64,000 nucleotides of DNA from contig NZ_CP096255.1 in assembly GCF_011516635.5 (NCBI RefSeq), forward strand, positions 2,726,501-2,790,500. Reading direction: 5' to 3'. The first letter of the stretch is position 1. Every line of letters starts with the position of its first letter. The position numbers and the translations under genes are program-made. The notes under the pieces were generated by a model. The model worked only from the letters and a program-made list of their open reading frames with translations. It did no database searches and was not told where the DNA came from. Source of the stretch: Bradyrhizobium barranii subsp. apii (GTDB taxonomy: Bacteria > Pseudomonadota > Alphaproteobacteria > Rhizobiales > Xanthobacteraceae). Positions 63,320 through 64,000 of this stretch are shown here, piece after piece.

Positions 63320-63624
63320 CTAAATTACAAACGTCGTGCCAAGATTGAGGACCATCTTTACCATCCACTGGCCCTTGATCGTAAAGGTCATGGAGCTCGG
63401 GTTTGGTATCTCGAAATTAAAAAAGACGCTTCCGCTCTTATTAAACGCCGCGCCCGACAACGCATCAGGAAAAAATGACACGTTTTGCGTGACGTCACCT
63501 CGGTGGCCCTTGACGTCCTTCAATGACCATGGACCGCTGATGTAGCGCATAAGTTGCGAATCTAGTTGGAAGTCCGTGTCCGAAACACCGCTTCCAGAGA
63601 TTGGTCCGGAGCAACCTAAAAGTG
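63320..63624 (-). pseudogene. Unknown gene truncated at its 5' end by IS256
   Basis: The frame from 63624 down to 63320 reads LLGCSGPISGSGVSDTDFQL, LMRYISGPWSLKDVKGHRGD, FNKSGSVFFNFEIPNPSSM and ends LGTTFVI. It is beta-rich, as in secreted or surface domains, and the GCS may be the lipobox end of a signal sequence lost with the IS. The family is not recognised. Bases 63160-63319 hold nothing identifiable. Confidence 0.5.
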
Positions 63625-64000
63625 GGGGATGTCCCGGGTTCTGTTGAATTTCTGAAGAGGTCGGCGTTGCCCACCTTGAGCCGGTAGGCTCGGGGTGCTG
63701 ATTCCACAAAGGAGAGCAACGCCATGACGAGAGATATCACACCGGCTGGTTGGCCGGCGACCGGGGCTGTGGAGAAATCATTTGCGGAAGTGCGAGCGAG
63801 CTTCGATCGGTTCTGCCTTGCGGCAGGAATCGAGGCGCTCGGCACGATGATGGAGGCGGATGTGACAGCGGCCTGCGGGCCGCGCCACGGTCGTGATGCG
63901 GCGCGGCGGGCGCACCGTTGGGGCCGAACGCGGGGGCGGATCGGTTTCCACGGCGGCAAGATCGAGGTCGATCGCCCGCGGGTCCGGGGCATGGACGGCC
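63625..64000 (+). mobile_element. Second IS256-family copy, cut by the window end
   Basis: The left end GGGGATGTCCCGGGTTC is at 63625 and matches 15311 onward. I saw one substitution (gatcg for ggtcg near 63970). The orientation is the same as the first copy. Confidence 0.93.
63724..64000 (+). CDS. IS256-family transposase, N-terminal part
   Basis: The ATG at 63724 begins MTRDITPAGWPATGAVEKSF as in the copy at 15410 and the frame is open to the window end. One change (G to A near 63970) replaces Gly with Asp relative to the first copy. Confidence 0.9.
   Translation, partial: MTRDITPAGWPATGAVEKSFAEVRASFDRFCLAAGIEALGTMMEADVTAACGPRHGRDAARRAHRWGRTRGRIGFHGGKIEVDRPRVRGMDG

Noticed and set aside
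1-64000. CRISPR array or tRNA/rRNA genes
   Set aside because: No regularly spaced short repeats and no recognisable tRNA or rRNA sequence were found on reading through. The short repeats present are IS ends, the tandem duplication and the dispersed repeats listed.

Overview
The window looks like an accessory region (plasmid, symbiosis-type island or integrative element) of a high-GC alphaproteobacterium, most likely of the Rhizobiales (Bradyrhizobium/Mesorhizobium/Rhizobium type). The reasons are several DUF736 genes, a ParB-like protein of the plasmid/ICE kind, remnants of Ku and ATP-dependent DNA ligase genes, a DUF6494 gene, a cyclase-type ATPase/TPR protein and a dense load of IS66, IS5, IS256, IS110, IS701 and IS91 elements. 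No rRNA, tRNA or CRISPR array was seen.

Layout. (1) 1-9.4 kb: a nuclease-like protein, an unknown protein, and a translationally coupled pair made of an AddB-like nuclease and an AddA/RecB-like helicase-nuclease. (2) 9.4-15.1 kb, minus strand: a compact ubiquitin-like conjugation operon, transcribed as Ubl (two beta-grasp domains), E2, JAB/JAMM peptidase, E1/ThiF and a zinc-ribbon PIN-like nuclease. It is preceded by a UvrD-like helicase that has lost its N-terminus and its central motifs. This operon is the most interesting cluster in the window. (3) 15.1-34.7 kb: an IS-riddled zone. IS256 interrupts one small gene. An IS5 element, itself interrupted by an IS66, interrupts a gene next to a PLD-like protein. 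Another IS5 interrupts an SOS-response peptidase (YedK/HMCES) gene. An IS5-IS701-IS701-IS5 composite interrupts an ATP-dependent DNA ligase gene. In each IS256 or IS5 case the target-site duplication is visible and removing the insert restores a reading frame. (4) 34.7-40.2 kb: small rhizobial genes, an IS110 and a ParB-family gene. (5) 40.2-50.4 kb: a 10.2-kb insert that splits a DUF736 gene. It carries two further DUF736 genes, a RIT element (three overlapping tyrosine recombinases), a TOTE-type primase-helicase and a tyrosine recombinase/IS91-type pair, and it has related palindromic sequences at its left end, inside it and, in shorter form, at its right end. (6) 50.4-57 kb: the rest of the DUF736 gene, another DUF736-like gene, a frameshifted IS66, and an IS110 followed by a 397-bp perfect-period tandem duplication. 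(7) 57-64 kb: a second set of NHEJ/SOS remnants (YedK fragment, ku fragment), an ATPase/TPR fragment fused to ku by deletion, small genes, a 99-bp dispersed repeat, and a second IS256 copy running off the end.

How it fits together. The left 15 kb holds candidate defence or DNA-processing modules. The remainder records repeated IS insertion into a DNA-repair gene set (YedK, LigD-type ligase, Ku and small conserved partners) that once existed in two versions. Two directly oriented IS256 copies bracket about 47 kb. Family names are assigned by reading motifs in the translations; no database search was run.
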